Source of the DNA: Antedon mediterranea
Lineage: Eukaryota; Echinodermata; Crinoidea; Comatulida; Antedonidae
Assembly (NCBI RefSeq): GCF_964355755.1
Contig: NC_092672.1
Span: forward strand, 11,344,501-11,408,500
DNA: 64,000 bases
Reading direction: 5' to 3'
Shown here: piece by piece, positions 10,808 through 24,211 of the stretch
Layout: each line of letters starts with the position of its first letter
Numbering within the stretch: the stretch's first letter is position 1
Program-made: the position numbers and the translations under genes
The notes under the pieces: generated by a model
Told to the model about the DNA's origin: nothing
Seen by the model: the letters and a program-made list of their open reading frames with translations, nothing else
Database searches by the model: none

Positions 10808-11444
10808 TTAAAGACACCTTCCATAAGTTTTTTAGATCTAATTTAAGATCACAAACTATATTTAATGTAAAAATAATACTATATGGTCCTATTGCGATAA
10901 CTTTGTTCGTCTTTAAATGGTTAAAATTGTGAAAAATAATTCGATTCTAATAATTATAGCGGCCCGCTATAAATCCCAAAATGCATTGCGCGCGGATTGA
11001 TATTTTTGTTTTTATTCTGTAATTCACCCACTTTTCGATCGATCGTGAGGTCAAAACAAATGGAAGACTCCTAACTTTTCAGCGAAAATACCGGGTTTTC
11101 CCCAATTTGTATCAACGGAGTCTGGCAAAAATAGAAAGACAATTAATGCAGCAACTATACAACGTTAGGCTAGGTATATAGCTAGCGTACGATGTTCGTA
11201 CGTTACCGATGTTTACCAGCTAGGCCTACAAAACTAAGCCTAGCTAGGCTAGGCCTAAAGACCGTCCACGAGAGGTCAGTTGCCGTGAGCTACTTAGGTA
11301 GTGCATTGTTTCTCACTTTTTATCATAATTTACCATAAAACGTACATTTAAGACAAGGAATGACCTGGTTTAATGTTTTTAAAGTAATATAATATATTTA
11401 TTATTTTTACAAAACGTCACAAATTGTAGGGAAGGTGTCTTTAA
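10808..11444. mobile_element. TTAA-flanked element with AGACACCTTCC ends
   Basis: TTAA at 10808-10811 and 11441-11444 flanks an 11-bp inverted repeat, AGACACCTTCC / GGAAGGTGTCT. The interior includes a GC-rich part (CCCAAAATGCATTGCGCGCG near 10978) and a TAGGCCTAG-rich patch at 11166-11260. Size and target suggest another piggyBac-type non-autonomous element. Confidence 0.7.
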
Positions 11445-11995
11445 TTACCTCATAATGGGATTTTCAATATAATATAAGGTATAATTTTTAGTTTTAGCTC
11501 AAGTTACTACAATAGTACTGTATAATAATAATTTATATATTTATCATTATTTGTTAAATTATCAGAATATTTTTTCCTATAATGTTTCCCTTGATATCCT
11601 TTAGGTTGCAAATGTTTCCCTTACCACTCAATTAATTTTAGACTGATGAAAGATTCAGCTAAAAAAACCCTAACTACTTCCAACAATCAGCAATGCGTTT
11701 ATCCCCAGGGACCTGTTATACAGAGCTGTACCAATTCAATACTTACAATAATTGGAGTTAAGTCTGGCTAATGTATAGGAAGGGAAAATAGACATGAACT
11801 GTTAAAAGGAAGTTCAAAGACTTTGTATTAATTCTGTCTAATAAAATTAATAGTTTCTGTAGTCTGTTTAGTATCAATGCAAGTGTGGGGGTATTTGAAG
11901 GACTGTATATACAGTAATTCATCTGACTTTACTATATCAACGTCATTATTGAATTACATACTAGGAGGAGTTAATCAATGAACTTTCATTTATTG
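11445..11995. other. Intronic, nothing recognised
   Basis: AT-rich sequence with no visible gene or element. Confidence 0.5.
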
Positions 11996-12389
11996 TTCTG
12001 TTTCTGCTGCGAAAAAATTAACAGTTTTGTGAATAAATTAACCCAAATTTCTTGGCAGCAGAAACAGGACAAATTTGTAATAACCGGTTAAATGGCAGCT
12101 TGAAAATAATAGTTAGAAACACCCAATGAACTTGTATGGTGTTAAAATGCCATTTAACCAGTTATTACTGTGCAACATTTAGCTGCAACACAAAATAACT
12201 GTAATTTGATTGACAATCTGTAGTATCTATATGTTTGACTGCCAGATTACATTGCATTTTGGGTTAACATTATTATTACCAACTAACCACAAATATAAAC
12301 GGTTTATTTGAGACCATGAATGCGGTTGGCCTAAAAATCATATTTTCTAAGTAAACGGTTTATTTGCTAATGCTATACAGCAGAAACCC
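11996..12389. mobile_element. PIF/Harbinger-like element (12.0 kb)
   Basis: It begins TTCTGTTTCTGCTGCG and ends CAGCAGAAACCC, with an inner partner TGGCAGCAGAAACAGG near 12052. The core TAACCGGTTAAATGGCAGC, the segment TTAGCTGCAACACAAAATAA and GCATTTTGGGTTAACATT are shared with the 18.9 kb copy. Confidence 0.6.
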
Positions 12390-12631
12390 TACCATCATTA
12401 TACAGTACAGTTATATACTTTATTTCAAGCCATTAATGTTAAAGCTGTCAGTAGAACCTCTATTTAAAGGACACTTTGAAGCACAAAAAAGTGGATGTAT
12501 TGTCTACTGAATAGGGGTTGGCCACAGTGTTAAGACCTTGGTTGGTTGCCCTTGTTTGTTTCACAGGGAAGTGAACCCTGAATAGCAGTGTCTGAAAGGT
12601 TTTACTATATTATTATGTACTATATTATTAG

Positions 12632-12690
12632 TCTATTTCGTGCCTACAGTAGCTTACCCGGATAAACAAACAGGCCTTTTCCCCTACAAG
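12632..12690. repeat. Dispersed repeat, GTGCCT...CGGATAAAC type
   Basis: GTCTATTTCGTGCCTACAGT then TTACCCGGATAAAC matches the heads at 37842, 45605 and 47490. Only one arm is recognised here. Confidence 0.5.
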
Positions 12691-12754
12691 CAGAGAAAGC
12701 AAAAGTAATAAAAATCTTGATTACTTCAAGATACCTCTCCATTTTTCTATATCA

Positions 12755-13476
12755 TTGGTTCCGATCTTAAAAACGCCAACGGTTTAAAAAACTCCAGTAA
12801 TTTTGGTCTCAATCGCAAAGAAAACGTTCTGAAACTGGTTTCTGTGTAGCAATTATTAGCTTCAACACAATCACGGTCTCAAAAACTGAACTCTGCTGCA
12901 CTGGGACGATTGCGGTCAACTCCCAGTAAAAACCACGCAATATAGGACCTAGGCCTAGTCATTTTTATTTCTCTAGATACTGATAGTGAGTATTTTATTT
13001 AAATAAAAAATGTGAACCAATTTGCAATTACAAGGTTCGTAATAAATATGTGGGGAGAACAAAAGATGAGGGGAAGGCTAGCCGGGAGTCGGAAGAAGAC
13101 TCACATGTTTATAAGAATATTTTAAAGAGTGTGAAAGACGAGTTCAACTTGACAATATCGGCTGCATAGGTAATGAGCAAATTGAAAAGGGTGCGTCGTA
13201 CCTATACTTTAACCACAATAGTAATGACAGGATTACCTGCCCTCTTCTATGACAAACTGGATATAATTCTTAGGGATTGCGCTATGCGAAAAAAAGTAAA
13301 CATCCAATTGCGCTGCATTGTGGTATGATGATGTCATCCATAACGAACGCATATGGACGGAACCGGTTTTATTGGAGTAAATATTGAGCTGCAACGCGAT
13401 TTTTATTTATAAACAACTGCTGAAACCGGTTTCAAAGAAAACATTTCTTTTTTTATTTTTCAATAGAAACAGACCC
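12755..13476 (+). mobile_element. PIF/Harbinger-like element with Myb/SANT relic, copy 1
   Basis: It is homologous over about 600 bp to 51427-52106. The right end is AATAGAAACAGACCC and the left terminus is degraded. Shared landmarks are GGTCTCAATCGCAAAG, GAACTCTGCTGCACTGGGAC and GCTATGCGAAAAAAAGTAAA. A disrupted Myb/SANT-like frame lies at 13048-13160. Confidence 0.65.
13048..13160 (+). pseudogene. Decayed Myb/SANT-like domain
   Basis: Two adjoining frames give WGEQKMRGRLAGSRKKTH and then VYKNILKSVKDEF. These align with the GRLHGNRRDTKIYKSISNKI part of the ORF at 4535. A +1 shift near the THM codons separates them, so the gene is broken. The parallel positions within related elements support common descent. 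Confidence 0.5.
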
Positions 13477-16400
13477 TTAAGTACATTATTATTATTAAGG
13501 TGTATACAGTAAGTAAAAGACAGTGAATGTTGTCATGACATCTGTAGTTTAAAACTTGTCATGTAAATCACATTATATCAGTTGAAAACTATTAATTGAT
13601 TGATTAAATTACGGTAATAAATTAAATTTGTTACTCTTTAAAAAGTCAATTAGTATTAAAACATAAATGACACAAAAATTTGTTTTCAAAGTTTTAATAT
13701 GATTATTTTGTAATGTGTAAAAAGTAGCTCTCTAAATATTTTCAGTAGAATATTGAATTTTAATTGCATTTAAGAAATTACTTATTTTAATTACCTAATG
13801 AAGAGATCAATATAACAGATCGTATAATCCATTAAATACACGATGATCTACAAACTTGTATAATCACTTCCATTATCCATTTGCGTTTCATCCAAATGAC
13901 CTCATTCTGGTTCTTCTTGCGTATGTTGAAAATGTATTTTATTTTATATACTCATGAAGACAGACTTCCCAATGTCAAAAGTTCAATGGTTATAAATTCT
14001 TTTGTAATTAATAAAAAATATATTGGAAATATACTACAGTACTACTTTTCGCAGTGCAGGATTCTATATGAAGTATTTAGCATAGTTTTCACATTCACTC
14101 CATACTATACTATTATGATGAATGACAAAATAGAAGGCAAAAATATCGTTATGCTGAGATGAAGGAATGGAATAGGCAGTAGGATATTTAATGCACAGAA
14201 CTCAGGTGTTGATCCAGGAAGGTTGTACTTACAGTAGGGCAATCGCGGGTATTGTTAAACTGTGCAAACCATGCACAAACTTTGCAAACCCCCCAAAAAC
14301 CCACGCAAACCAATTAATATTAGATTAGATCCTAACCAGAACAATAAAAGGAAACAATTTCTGAAAAACAAATTTAGAATTTGTTATAAATTGGCATTTT
14401 TTGGGTGAAAAAAAATTTTTTTGGGGAAGGGGGGGGGGATGGGGCTGAAATTACAGATTTCACAATATAGCCCCAAAAACCTTGCGCAATCCTCCTCCTT
14501 CTTTGACAGCTAAAATAAATGTATGAATTATATATATATTTAACAGTACTCCCCCGTTTTTAAAAATACTGGATACGCCCCCTGGAAGCAGATAAACTAA
14601 ACTTGATACAGATTTGAATAAAACTAGACTTGAATATTAACAAAAAATAATATATATATATATATATTATAAATTTAATAAAATATAATTCAAAGGTAGA
14701 CCTAAAGTAAATTAAACTAATTTGAAAATGACTGTAAACACACATGTAGGTCATACCACAACCTCAAAATTCACATTTAAACTTGTTTTACTGTGAAACA
14801 TAGTGATACTCATTGTCACCAGATGAGTAGATTTCCTGCCAATTCTGAAATAATATTTTCAAGTATCTGATTACAATCCGTGCGGATACCGAGTGCTAAG
14901 TTGGAGCTATAAACACTGCTTAGGCCTAGGCCTACTTTGCAGAATGAACATTCGCTTATTTCGGTCACTTACTGGATATATCGGCCAATTTTTCGCACTA
15001 GTGAGGATTAACACACTTGTTTATTACAGTAAAATTACTTTAAATGAGATCTACATGATAGAATGTCCACAACAGTCTATCCACTATACCATTATGTTCA
15101 TTTGTGGTATTCTGTTTTATATACAATGTATTAAATAACATCTTTATTGTTGTCTTGTGTATTATAATATATGTAAACTTTCCAGATATCAACTGTTTAT
15201 GTTTATAATTTCAATCAATTATTAAAAACAATTGTTATTGTCACCTTGGGCAAAATAATAGTGTATGTACTCTGTAAAGAATGGTATCTATCTTTGTATT
15301 CATACATTTAACAAAAAAAATGTCTATCGCCAAATAAACTGTTTAATTAAAAAATATGTTTGTTATATCAACTGCATTTCTGCTTTAATTTGTGCTCCCT
15401 AATAACTGTTTAAATCAATGACTGGTCATCGACAAAAATACCCAAAAGGACACTATGTTAGAAACACGGTGCTTTCAACTTTAAAAGTATTCTTAAAAAT
15501 TTACATCAATATTTTCAGCGTAGATGGCGTTGTTATCCTAGGCGATTGCTTACTAAATGCCCAAATTTCAATGGTAATATGCAACTGTATTTTCTTTATG
15601 ATTTAAGACGTACTGTATAGGCTGTTACTACATTAACAGTAGTAAGAAAAGCTATATTAAATACATTTCGGTTCTTATTCGTAATCAGTATTCATTGTTT
15701 ATTGGCGTTTGTTTATCCACAAAGTGCTGCTAAACAATAAACAACTGTAAATACAAGCGCCAGTTGTAGGACTCCACCTATGACAGTAATGTATAGGAAA
15801 AATTAGGAGTTTCATAAAAAAATCAACCTTCACAATTTTTCGACTTACACACGGACACATTTGGTGGAGTTGAGTTAATTTAATTATAAATATTAATTCA
15901 TTATATTATGATATTATGAAGATCAAACAATAAGTTTTCAACTATTTATGTAAAGTCATCAACTATTTATATAAGTCATCATGGAGAGAATATGTACCCA
16001 AAAGTAGAGAGGTTGCATTTTTCTCAATAGTTCGACATTTTTTACCCCAGTTATTTATCCTCCTTTTTTATTCAAAGTCTTTATTATATTCTACTACAGT
16101 AGTTTGAATAAAGCAAATGTGAACATGCAGAATCTTATCATGTTACCAGTTGTTTATAATAATTGATAATGACATAATTGTCACTTGTATTTACTCAATG
16201 TTGTCACATGTTTTATGACCCCGGACTACTAGACTGTAGTCTGGAGATGTGGGTAACACAGCAATCTAAATCTCCATATTAGCCTGGACATGTCAATTGT
16301 CGGTTGTTAAACTCTTGTCTTATTGACCGTTAAACATGGTATTACACCGCTTCCATCCGTGCTGTCCACCAACCATTAACGAACAAGTTATATCATGTTT

Positions 16401-18276
16401 TATGCTTTATCATAAACGACAACAGTTTGTCGTGTAATTATCCCAAATGATTCGTACAACTTAAAAATAGTTTATAATAATCATTGTTCATATGGCTTGA
16501 ATCTCCATTCAACGATAAACCAGTGCCGTTTAAACACGATAATATCTTTCGTGTAACCATTCTACGTGTGTTATTCCCAACTGCTTGTTAGAACGGTATC
16601 TGCCACCAATTTACATGTGCTTTGAATTTCTTTGTGTTTTTTCATATCTGATGAATCACGTGTTGTCTCACCACTGTGCACGCAATATATTTGGTACAAA
16701 ACCAAAATGATCATGTTTGTAATTACAGCCAAATTTGTCGAGTGAAAAATTTGGTTTAATTTAATTTTAAAAACATTTTCGTTATCTTTTGAGGTTTTTG
16801 TTTGGTATTTGAAATCTGCAATGTTAAAGTGGTTAATTTGCACTGGGTTTAAATACCTGTTGATCGTTTTTATCAAGGATCGCAGACCAGAAAACTAAAC
16901 TATTTTGTACGCATGATATTTTAAGGATGATCTAAGATGTCAGACCAAACAATTAAAAACCAAAATAGCTCCATAAAAGTTTTCAGCATCTTTGCTGTAA
17001 CAAACATCCTTCCTGATATTATTGTTTGACAATACTTTAAATTGGTCTATCCTAGACTGATGACTTTTCTTTGGCAGATTCACTGATTTTGTCAACCAAG
17101 TTGAAATTATGTAGTGTTTGATAGTAGTTGTTTTTCTAAAAGTGTCTACCACAAATTAGCAAAACCAGTCAAGGATGTAATTAGAAATATATGTGTATGT
17201 ATTATAAAAAAAATGAATACATCAATTAAATATTTCATTTTTTATTTCATGCCTATAGTATACCTACATATACCAATAGTACGGTAGTTTGTAATATTGC
17301 ACTTAATGCATAATTTTACGAAATTTGTTATGTGGTCTTTCTGTGATAATTACAGTATTTATATATATCTGAGGTGTCATAATCATTTCTAGATTTATAG
17401 GGCCGCTTCTGGGATGATCAGGAATATTTTGAATAGAAATGCTTAGTGTCAGATATGAAGATTTTGCAAAGAAAAGTTTTGTGCAAACCATGTTACTTTC
17501 GCGCATGCGTTTCGGGTGATTTTTAAATAATATATTTCTCTCAATCTTGTTTTCGTGTGGCATCACCGAGAGAAATTTTGTTAAGGCAATCCTTTGTATG
17601 ATTTAATGTACAAATGCTATCCCAATGAATTGAAAAAAAAACATAAAAAATGTAATGATAGACAACCGGACCACCGGAAGAGAGTCATGGAAAACGATTA
17701 AAACAACGCAATGCCGAAGAGTGTAACTTGATGTTGATGATCCCAATTTCCCAAACACTGTAGTATGCACACTACACACATGCACATGAAATATGTAAAT
17801 TACTCTACACATGGCATTGTCATGGCCTGTTTTATATCTAAAAGCACTTGCAATAAACTTACATCTTGTTTCTTTAGGTTCAGTCTACAGAAGCTAATGT
17901 GTTGTTTGTCCTCAATTTGCTTAATTAAATAAATAATTTAGGCTAATCTTTTGACAGCTTTTTTGTCCCAAATGAGTATGCTATGTGTTCTGTCTTATTT
18001 TCACTATCGCTCCTTGCATTCGTCAAATTTGTCTCTTTACACATTTCATAATTATATTGACATCGTAATCTTGAACTCCATTGATATAGTATCGTCAGTG
18101 CTTATTGGTATTCCTTTAACTATTTTATTACAACAATATTCTTGATAGTGAAAATCATATTCGTATGAAAGTGTTAAATAAAGGTTCTCTGGATATTTGA
18201 ATGTTGATTTATATAAATCAATGTTAATCACTCTTGAAAACTCAATCCCACAGACAATTGAGTTTGCTTCAAAGAA
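13477..18276. other. Intronic stretch, no gene recognised
   Basis: AT-rich. It contains a poly-G run (14427-14439), an (AT)n tract near 14651-14670 and scattered short ORFs without protein-like composition. Nothing here resembles an Eph exon or a conserved RNA. Confidence 0.5.
14422..14445 (+). repeat. G-rich run (possible G-quadruplex)
   Basis: GGGGAAGGGGGGGGGGATGGGG offers four or more G-runs within 24 bp. Confidence 0.6.
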
Positions 18277-18550
18277 CCTGTTTCTGCTGCAAAAAAGAAA
18301 TAACCGATTAATAACCATATGAATATTTCCCCCGATTTTCTTTGCAGCGAGCAAACAAATGGAAACATTTTCAATATTAATGACAACGTTAAAACACCCA
18401 AAGGATTGGGGTTAGAATTCCTTTGAATTGGTTATCGCTTTTGCAAACTTTCAGCTGCAACAAACAAACAAATATTGTTTTTTGATTGACAGCTGCAGAT
18501 GAATTGTCCATGAATGTTATTTGGGAGCACAAACTTAGCTTACGATCATT
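18277..18550. mobile_element. PIF/Harbinger-like element fragment
   Basis: It starts CCTGTTTCTGCTGC at 18277 and contains ATAACCGATTAATAACC, TTGCAGC, and AACTTTCAGCTGCAACAAAC near 18450. The right terminus is missing. Confidence 0.5.
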
Positions 18551-18573
18551 GTATATCTGATTAAACTATACAG

Positions 18574-18676
18574 ATTAAAACAGTCCAAAATCAATCCACA
18601 TGCTGAATCTGTATTTGACCATTACCTTCAGGACCCCATCCCAGATCCCGCAAACTTCAATTTCTTTAAAGCTCAG
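18574..18676 (+). CDS. Possible exon of unidentified gene
   Basis: A 103-nt segment lies between a weak acceptor (AACTATACAG) and a donor (GCTCAG|GTACAG). It is open in one frame for 34 codons: KINPHAESVFDHYLQDPIPD, then PANFNFFKAQ. The amino-acid mix (acidic, aromatic, Pro) is much more protein-like than its AT-rich surroundings. I do not recognise the family. It lies between fragments of PIF-like elements, so it could be captured or transposon-derived coding sequence, an exon of a nested gene, or chance. Confidence 0.25.
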
Positions 18677-18899
18677 GTACAGACATGAATTTTAAATATA
18701 ATATCTGGTTAATTGTACATAAATCAAATATTTTATTATTAAATCAAGACAAACAACATAAATTTCCCTTAAAATGGTCAAAATTCTGCTGTAAAAACCA
18801 GGAAGACTTTTTTTCAGTAGTTAGGTAGTTTAACCTAATGTAATAACATGTCTGGTGACTCCCTAGAAGGTGAAAAAAGAGGGTGGATACACAGTGGAT

Positions 18900-19135
18900 A
18901 ATTTTTGCCAGTTAAATTGCACCTGATTGATTCTGATGCCATTTAACCAGTTATTGCCCTGTGAAACTTTAGCTGCAACACAAAATAATGGTTGACAGCC
19001 ATTACCCTTGGGGCAACTAAACTGCAGTAATGTTTGAATTGACTGCCAGAGCCCATTGCATTATGGGTAATGCTAAAGATTTCGATCGACGACCACACTG
19101 CTTTAAACCGTATTTTGGAGCAACAGAAGTGCAGT
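18900..19135. mobile_element. PIF/Harbinger-like element fragment (related to 12.0 kb)
   Basis: CATTTAACCAGTTATTGCCC, then TTTAGCTGCAACACAAAATA and GCATTATGGGTAATGC, match the 12.16-12.28 kb part of the other copy. Terminal repeats are not preserved. Confidence 0.5.
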
Positions 19136-21825
19136 TGATATAAAAATTATATTTTAAATCTATCATAAAATAAAAGGTTTATTCATGTATATTCAACAAA
19201 TTGTAACTTAAAGGCAGTGCATCGGTATTATATTATGGTAACAATAAATACATACAGCTAGCTTTTAAAACATTTGAAGTATATTAAAATATTATTTGTA
19301 TCAATATTGCCATTAAGAGAATATAGACAGGTCCTTTGTGATAAGTCTGTATTCATAATGTTACACATGAGCCAATGATTGTGTTATCACACCTGGACAG
19401 GTGTGCTAAATTAACATCCAGGGAATTCATGTAGTAGACTTTACTAGTCAATCTACAATAATAGAAAATTACAATAATATAGTATTAACAAACAACACTA
19501 ATGTGATTTTCACAGTGAAAAGTGGGTCAAGTGTGGATATTTCAACTTTATAATACTATTAAAATGTAATACCGTTGTTAAATAAAAAAATAATAAAGTT
19601 ATTCCTTGAAAATGTCCTTAAAATGTTATAAGAATCGATGATGTATGTAGTCAGCATTCCCAGCCAATGATGTCTATGTTTAGAAATATAGGTACTGTAT
19701 AATAATTTCTTATGTTGTATTTCCATTGTATACAAAAAAAGATGTACTTAAAATTATATTAATAATTATGTATTAAAATAGGTTGGTGAAACATTAGAGA
19801 TTGTCAAACAATGCCCCTGGGTGTTCTGCATTATTACATTAATCATATGGGAATAATAATAATTCCTTAGAATTCATTCATAATATCATGTCCATAGGGA
19901 ATGTAAAGTGCAGCTTAAAGGTCCTAATAAATAAGGTGCCAATTGATAAAAGGGATTTAATTGAGGAATGGGGATAATGAATGATTGCTACAAACAAGAG
20001 GATATATAGGCTTATTAGCCTTCAATGGAAATGACCCTTTAACTATATAATATTGTTGTAATGCTATTTAATATACATGTAGGCTGTGTCTTATACAATA
20101 AAGTAGATGGCTCTATAATAATGTCAATATCTGAACTTGTTAAGTAGTTGGCAATCAACTTATACATGATCATTCATTGTCTATGTAATGAACATTGTCA
20201 CAGTGTCCCTGTTCATTAGTGATAGAGTATTGATGCGAAAAGCACTGAATTGATATGTCGTACCTTTCTCCATACTGTTTCGTCATGTCTTGCACCTCGT
20301 TCCAGATAGTTCTAATGTCAAATGAGTTCCTATCTTTAATACATAGTATCCTAATTTTTTTTTTCACGTGTATAATCGTAACTGATCAAGAAAGTGTTTT
20401 TCTATCTCAGCTTCTTCACATACCATATTCTTTATTCATTAAAAATGGAATGAATAAGTTTTCAATAATACTGAAGCTGATCATTAGGGACTCACAGAAC
20501 AATACAATTTGACAAGACAGTGACACCAACTAATACAAAAATAAAATAGAATTTAACATGAATAATATAAATCATTAAAGGGATAAAAAAAAAAGTTTAA
20601 AATATTTATATACTGTCATGATTTTACATTGTTAATTGTTTATGTTATATAAACATAAAAAAAAACCCATTTTTTCCACTTCATCCCCATTTTTTTAGGT
20701 TGCGATTTGACATCAAAACAACAGACAAATTATATAGGCAGGTTATTAAAGTACTGTGGTCTATAAATATGAGATGACAGTCATAGTCAAAATAACTGAA
20801 AAGTGCAAAACTTATTTAAAGAACATATTTTGCATTTATAAAACATTAATCATGAAAAGTATATTTAAAATTTATTTATGACATATGAATAATTTAATAT
20901 TAATCCAATTTTCCAGAAAAACTCAGAAATATCACTTGGTACTGTACATTGTTACATTTTCTCATTCTGAGTTTGATGAAGAAAAAAAAAATGTCATAAC
21001 TCATCTGAAATGTGATCCAATTCTACCATTAAAATGATTAATCCCTGGCAATCAAAATGATTACTGAAAACGCTAATACTGAGAATGTCATTTATGCTTG
21101 ATATTTATGGTATCACAGTACATAGTGAAGGGTGGGAAAGTTCAAACAACAGCTTTTATATAAAAGTCACCATTTTGATTAGAACATACTGTACTGTAGT
21201 TAATTTTGATCATCCTTAAACTAATTAAACTGAATGGTTGCATGATAAATTAAATTTAGTATGTGTTTGTGTCCGCCTGCAGGAGAATGTTTTTCATAAA
21301 CATGTTTTCCCTGTTTATGAGGAGTATGAAAAAAAAGAAAGATTTAAAACTGTGTTTTTACAGAATAACATTTTCTTGCACTTTAAAAAAACACAGAAAT
21401 GATTTTTTAAAAGCTCTATAGATTTTTCTCTTGATCGCAAAGGGTAGTTTCTCATTTGATTGAATAATCCACAAGAAATAATGTGGTGCGGTTTTCACAA
21501 GAAAAGGAAACATTCTCTGTTCAAGCCACTGGGTTGTCAAAGGTCTCTGTCTAAAAGTGGTCAGGTTGAAACCTTACCAATGGCTACGACCCTGTGGTGG
21601 GAACATTTGACTACGAACCGGTACTCTCCGTGAATGTCGTAGTAATAAAATAACCAATTACAGTATCAACTTTTCTTATTACTAATACCAAAATTGATTT
21701 TAAAGTTTTTATCTAGCCATCATTTTAACAGTGAAGTTTATGAAATCTTATATACAATTCTGCAAATAACTTCCGCCTAAAAAAACTACTGGCAATACCT
21801 ATACACTTGGTTTTGCATCTGTAGT
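19136..21825. other. Intronic, nothing recognised
   Basis: AT-rich DNA with short A and T runs. The overlapping short ORFs on both strands near 20.2-20.5 kb lack protein-like features. Confidence 0.5.
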
Positions 21826-22245
21826 CAGGCCAGTAGCCAGAATGCATCAGAGGAGGGTTTTCTTGACACCAATTATTTTACGAGCGCAGCGAGCAACTGT
21901 AGGCTGGGGGCCAGGGTCCGAAGGCCCCTGGAAGCTTTGGCTCTCATCAAAATGAGCAATTTTGTTTTAATCAGCTTACAGCAGAGACATTTTTTACCTA
22001 CTAAAATCTGAGTTATGCAGAGAAATTATATAATATACTACAGTATTATGGAAGTTAATAGTCAATAAAAGTAAAATAACCAAAAAATCTGCTATAATTG
22101 ATAAATTGCACGATTTTGGAAGTGGGGCGTTTGTTTTTGAAGGGTGGGGGGGGAGGGTGGAGGGGTGTTCGCTGGTAAAAGGAGGGGTTCGCGCAAAAAG
22201 GGGGGGGGGGGGGTTCGCCCGAAAATAACCCTCACTACGGGCCTG
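21826..22245. mobile_element. Non-autonomous element with CAGGCCNGTAG ends
   Basis: The left end CAGGCCAGTAGCCAG and the right end CTCACTACGGGCCTG are imperfect inverted repeats. The interior holds GAGCGCAGCGAGC and GGTCCGAAGGCCCCTGG, then poly-G stretches alternating with GGGTTCGC. A shorter relative at 49783-49967 carries the complementary GCGAACCC motif. Confidence 0.55.
22138..22213 (+). repeat. Poly-G tracts (possible G-quadruplex)
   Basis: Successive G-runs include about 14 consecutive Gs ending at 22213, separated by short TTCGC spacers. Confidence 0.7.
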
Positions 22246-23960
22246 GTACTGTAGTAGTAAATTTCACAAGAAGGGACTATTACATCCATAGGCTCTTCGG
22301 TATCATGTAATAGAAGAAAGTTGTCAGGAAATTTCAATGTCATAGGCTAATTATTGGTTGTCACTTTATGGAATATGCCATAAAGCTTTGATAGGTTGTG
22401 TGTATCATTTGTGTCAATGACTGATGGTAATGATTCGAAGATGTAGCTAGAGGCTACATTTAATAATATGCACTACTGTGTAACACTGGCATATAATATA
22501 TTAATATTCACTCTAACAAATCATCATTTTCATAATTTTTTTTTATAAAAATGCTAATATTCATGATAGCTATGATCATTGACAATGACATGTAATATGG
22601 TTATATTAACTAGAAGCATCACCTGTGTGACCTTGCACAATGTAACAATCCATGGAGGTATATCTGATTTTTCAACATCTCATCATAATGGTATATTTTT
22701 GTGGGTCTTATACCTCCATAGTCTATTTCATTTTTAGCCTATTAAAAAGCCTATAAACAACACAAAAGAGTCCCTTTAACGTATAATAATTCATCAACCA
22801 TGCCCTCATGTGGGTACGGCCACATTTTTCCATATATCAATGAATGAATAATAATAATTATCCAAAAAAATGTACTCCAAAAATATAGGTACCTACTATA
22901 AGTCATCTATTTATTGATAACATACCAACCAATTACAGAGTTTCATAATACTTTTCTCTCATATATTTTGAGTTGAATTTATTATATAAAAACATTATAG
23001 TGGCCCATGAATACTGATGAAAAATAGAAAATTACCAACATTGAAATCCTTTTACAAAATACCTAAAATAAATGTCACTTTAGCTTAAGTTGTTTTTGAC
23101 AGTGTTAACCAAACCTTTTAAATCAATTCCTTTATCACATTTTCTCAGTTTTCCTTAGGCCAATTTTAACAGTTGGCATAGCAACAGTTGGTCATTCCCC
23201 AACTTTCAGTACAAATGATTTAATCAGCTCACTGGTCACATAATGTTGGCATGGCAACAGTTTGCTGTTCCCTAGATACAGTACATGACCATTAAATTGA
23301 ATGTCAAGGTTTATATTAGTGGAGATGGATACATTGGATTATATTAAATATTCATTTATTACTGATGTATAGTCCTTAGGGTGGTATGAGAATGTCATAT
23401 TAGATTTTAACAGTACCCCTGTTGATATCTCCATCAATGCAAGTCATGTGACATGCTAGAATAATGTGAGGTATTAGCCTAGAATTGCTAGTTTAAAATA
23501 GTACACAATGCTGAATCTAGTACATTAGAGGCACATTATAAAATAAACAAAATTAGAATTGTCAAGAAATTTACAATTGTAGATTTGCAGTAATTAGATA
23601 TAAAGTTTTCAAATTAAAAACTGTTTTGTTATTTAATCAAAAGGTTTTCATCAAAAGCTGTCATTGAAAAGTACTTCAAAATGTAATCATGCTGTTTCTA
23701 AACAAAACAAACTCATCTGTTGTGCAATCTGGTTTCAGCTACTCAAGAATCCAACAAATAATACACAAATTTACGTAGTCAGCTTATGAAAAATCAAGCA
23801 AAGAATCCGCAACTATTAGGCTTTAGAAAAATAACAAATAACCTTATTTTTCCCCCTAAATTTAAAATCAAGTATACCCTCCCAATATCAGAATTTTATG
23901 AAGATCCACAAATAGGTCAAATGTTTTAAAAGGAGTTCCATCATTGATTGTATAAAAAAA
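22246..23960. other. Intronic, with two X-box-like palindromes
   Basis: No gene was identified. Two 14-bp palindrome-like motifs at 23172-23185 and 23245-23258 are described separately. Confidence 0.5.
23172..23258. promoter_or_regulatory. Pair of RFX X-box-like motifs
   Basis: GTTGGCATAGCAAC (23172-23185) and GTTGGCATGGCAAC (23245-23258) each differ from the degenerate X-box consensus RTHNYYWTRRNRAC at position 5 only. They lie 73 bp apart in a local duplication, about 1 kb upstream of the large Eph exon. Binding by an RFX factor is inference. Confidence 0.3.
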
Positions 23961-24125
23961 GGTGGAGCTATAGCTTATTGCCTTCCAATCCCAATGTCCA
24001 GGGTTCAATCCTAACCTGCGCCAGGGTTGTAAACTCACAAATCGTTCAACTCCACTCCCTAAGCATAAATTGAGATTTTTAGTGTATAAGCGTGAGACAT
24101 TTTAAAATAGTTTCTCCACAGACCA
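23961..24125 (+). repeat. tRNA-like SINE remnant
   Basis: A B-box-like GGGTTCAATCC at 24001 lies about 30 bp after a weak A-box-like TAGCTTATTGCC. This spacing is typical of tRNA-derived SINE heads. The tail is not clear. Confidence 0.4.
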
Positions 24126-24211
24126 TTTCCTGATACGATGTTGTACAAATGTTGTAAAGTGTATTATAATATATTTTGTATTAACAATAGTTATTTCATT
24201 ACTTATTACAG

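Larger units (their letters stand above)
6289..24211 (+). other. Eph intron between exons 2 and 3 (17.9 kb)
   Basis: Both splice junctions are canonical: GTAGGT at 6289 and TTATTACAG ending at 24211. The intron is AT-rich and holds the elements listed separately between 6.3 and 24.1 kb. No conserved host exon is recognised, apart from the doubtful segment at 18574-18676. Confidence 0.75.
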
